From positions 1-14,775 of the forward strand of contig CAKPJO010000016.1 in NCBI GenBank assembly GCA_934162685.1: a stretch of DNA of 14,775 bases, given 5' to 3'. The notes beneath the pieces are model-generated. The model was given only the letters and a program-made list of their open reading frames with translations. It was not told the DNA's origin and did no database searches. The stretch is from an uncultured Bacilli bacterium (GTDB taxonomy: Bacteria > Bacillota_I > Bacilli_A > RFN20 > CAG-826). Both the position numbers and the translations under genes were made by a program. Of this stretch, positions 14,473-14,775 are shown one piece after another (position 1 is the stretch's first letter; each line of letters begins with the position of its first letter).

Positions 14473-14775
14473 TTATTCAAGTTCAAATGCACCTGTATAT
14501 AACTGATAATAAGTGCCGCGCTTTGTGATAAGTTCTTCGTGATTTCCTTCTTCAATAATTCTACCATGATCTAGAACAATAATTTTATCGGTGTTTTGCA
14601 TGGTAGAAAGATGGTGAGCTATAACAAAAACCGTTCTGCCTTTCATTATTTCATCTGTGCCTTTTTGAACAAGTTTTTCCGTTCTTGTGTCAATAGATGA
14701 AGTTGCCTCATCTAGAAAGAGTAGCGGAGTATCGGCAATAGCGGCACGAGCAATGGAAATAAGCTGGCGCTGTCC
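14473..14775 (-). CDS. ABC exporter ATPase domain, C-terminal end (partial)
   Basis: The last 100 codons of an MsbA/LmrA-type exporter subunit, entering within the signature motif (GQRQLISIARA). Walker B is LLFLDEATSSID, then KGRTVFVIAHHLSTM with the H-loop His, and the tail RIIEEGNHEELITKRGTYYQL ends ...FELE, TAA. Split for length: RIIEEGNHEELITKRG and TYYQLYTGAFELE. Exporters of this class normally read IAHRLSTI; the second His in place of Arg is a small variant. The membrane domain and Walker A lie beyond the window edge. Such half-transporters often occur as adjacent heterodimer pairs. Substrate unknown. Confidence 0.93.
   Translation of the reverse strand, partial: GQRQLISIARAAIADTPLLFLDEATSSIDTRTEKLVQKGTDEIMKGRTVFVIAHHLSTMQNTDKIIVLDHGRIIEEGNHEELITKRGTYYQLYTGAFELE

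Noticed and set aside
14207..14506. A 99-codon plus-strand open frame with hydrophobic segments
   Set aside because: It lies antisense to the cupin remnant and runs into the exporter gene's antisense; the minus-strand readings match known families and have a promoter and ribosome site.
1..14775. The possibility that the host reads TGA as Trp (Mycoplasma-type code)
   Set aside because: Intact low-GC genes (FeoB, GGGtGRT, TIR, lipoprotein) use TGG for every Trp, none needs TGA, and the ABC ATPase uses TGA as a stop overlapping the next start. In-frame TGA occurs only in decayed sequences.
1..14775. tRNA, rRNA, CRISPR arrays and classic riboswitches
   Set aside because: I saw no cloverleaf ends, rRNA blocks, regularly spaced repeats or recognisable aptamer cores on either strand.

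Overview
The window looks like the chromosome of a low-GC Bacillota bacterium, probably a gut-type member of the Bacilli/Erysipelotrichia/Mollicutes-adjacent lineages. The reasons are AT-rich intergenic DNA, strong AGGAGG-type ribosome binding sites, TAA/TAG stops, a FeoA-FeoB fusion, a GGGtGRT protein with its Fe-S scaffold partner, and large Ig-like surface lipoproteins. The lineage is an inference. Trp is written TGG throughout the intact genes, so the host very probably uses the standard bacterial code. Every gene I can support lies on the minus strand, so the text below follows transcription from high to low coordinates.

Right end (14775-13826): the last ~100 codons of an ABC exporter, then a cupin gene that keeps its promoter, ribosome site and N-terminus but is broken after ~48 codons, then ~400 bp with only a decayed ORF tail. 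Next (13825-11268) comes a MacB-like ABC ATPase overlapping an eight-helix FtsX-type permease. This pair has visibly higher GC and more GCG/CGC-type codons than its neighbours, and the ATPase has the only TGA stop among the intact genes, so it may be acquired.

Middle (11184-6679): a broken SSAT-like GNAT acetyltransferase, an 804-residue secreted lipoprotein with Ig-like and OB-like domains and its own promoter, dyad and terminator, then a degenerate group II intron. The intron's 5' end abuts that terminator, as in group IIC introns. It has lost the middle of the element (start of the reverse transcriptase and internal RNA domains) and carries two in-frame TGA codons. Its 3' exon is a second GNAT fragment that shares a 34/38-nt repeat with the first. 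A gene-poor stretch (6678-6019) follows, with an orphan strong hairpin and weak inverted repeats, probably mobile-element debris.

Left part (6018-1): a 558-residue protein with a TIR domain joined to BspA-like leucine-rich repeats and an FN3-like segment, with a 60-residue protein two codons' distance downstream. Then an iron/sulfur block: a NifU/IscU-like Fe-S scaffold and a GGGtGRT protein in a tight operon, a terminator, and a fused FeoA-FeoB ferrous iron transporter running off the left edge. The most novel-looking item is the TIR-LRR-FN3-LRR protein and its small partner. The richest evolutionary story is the lipoprotein/intron/GNAT-fragment region.
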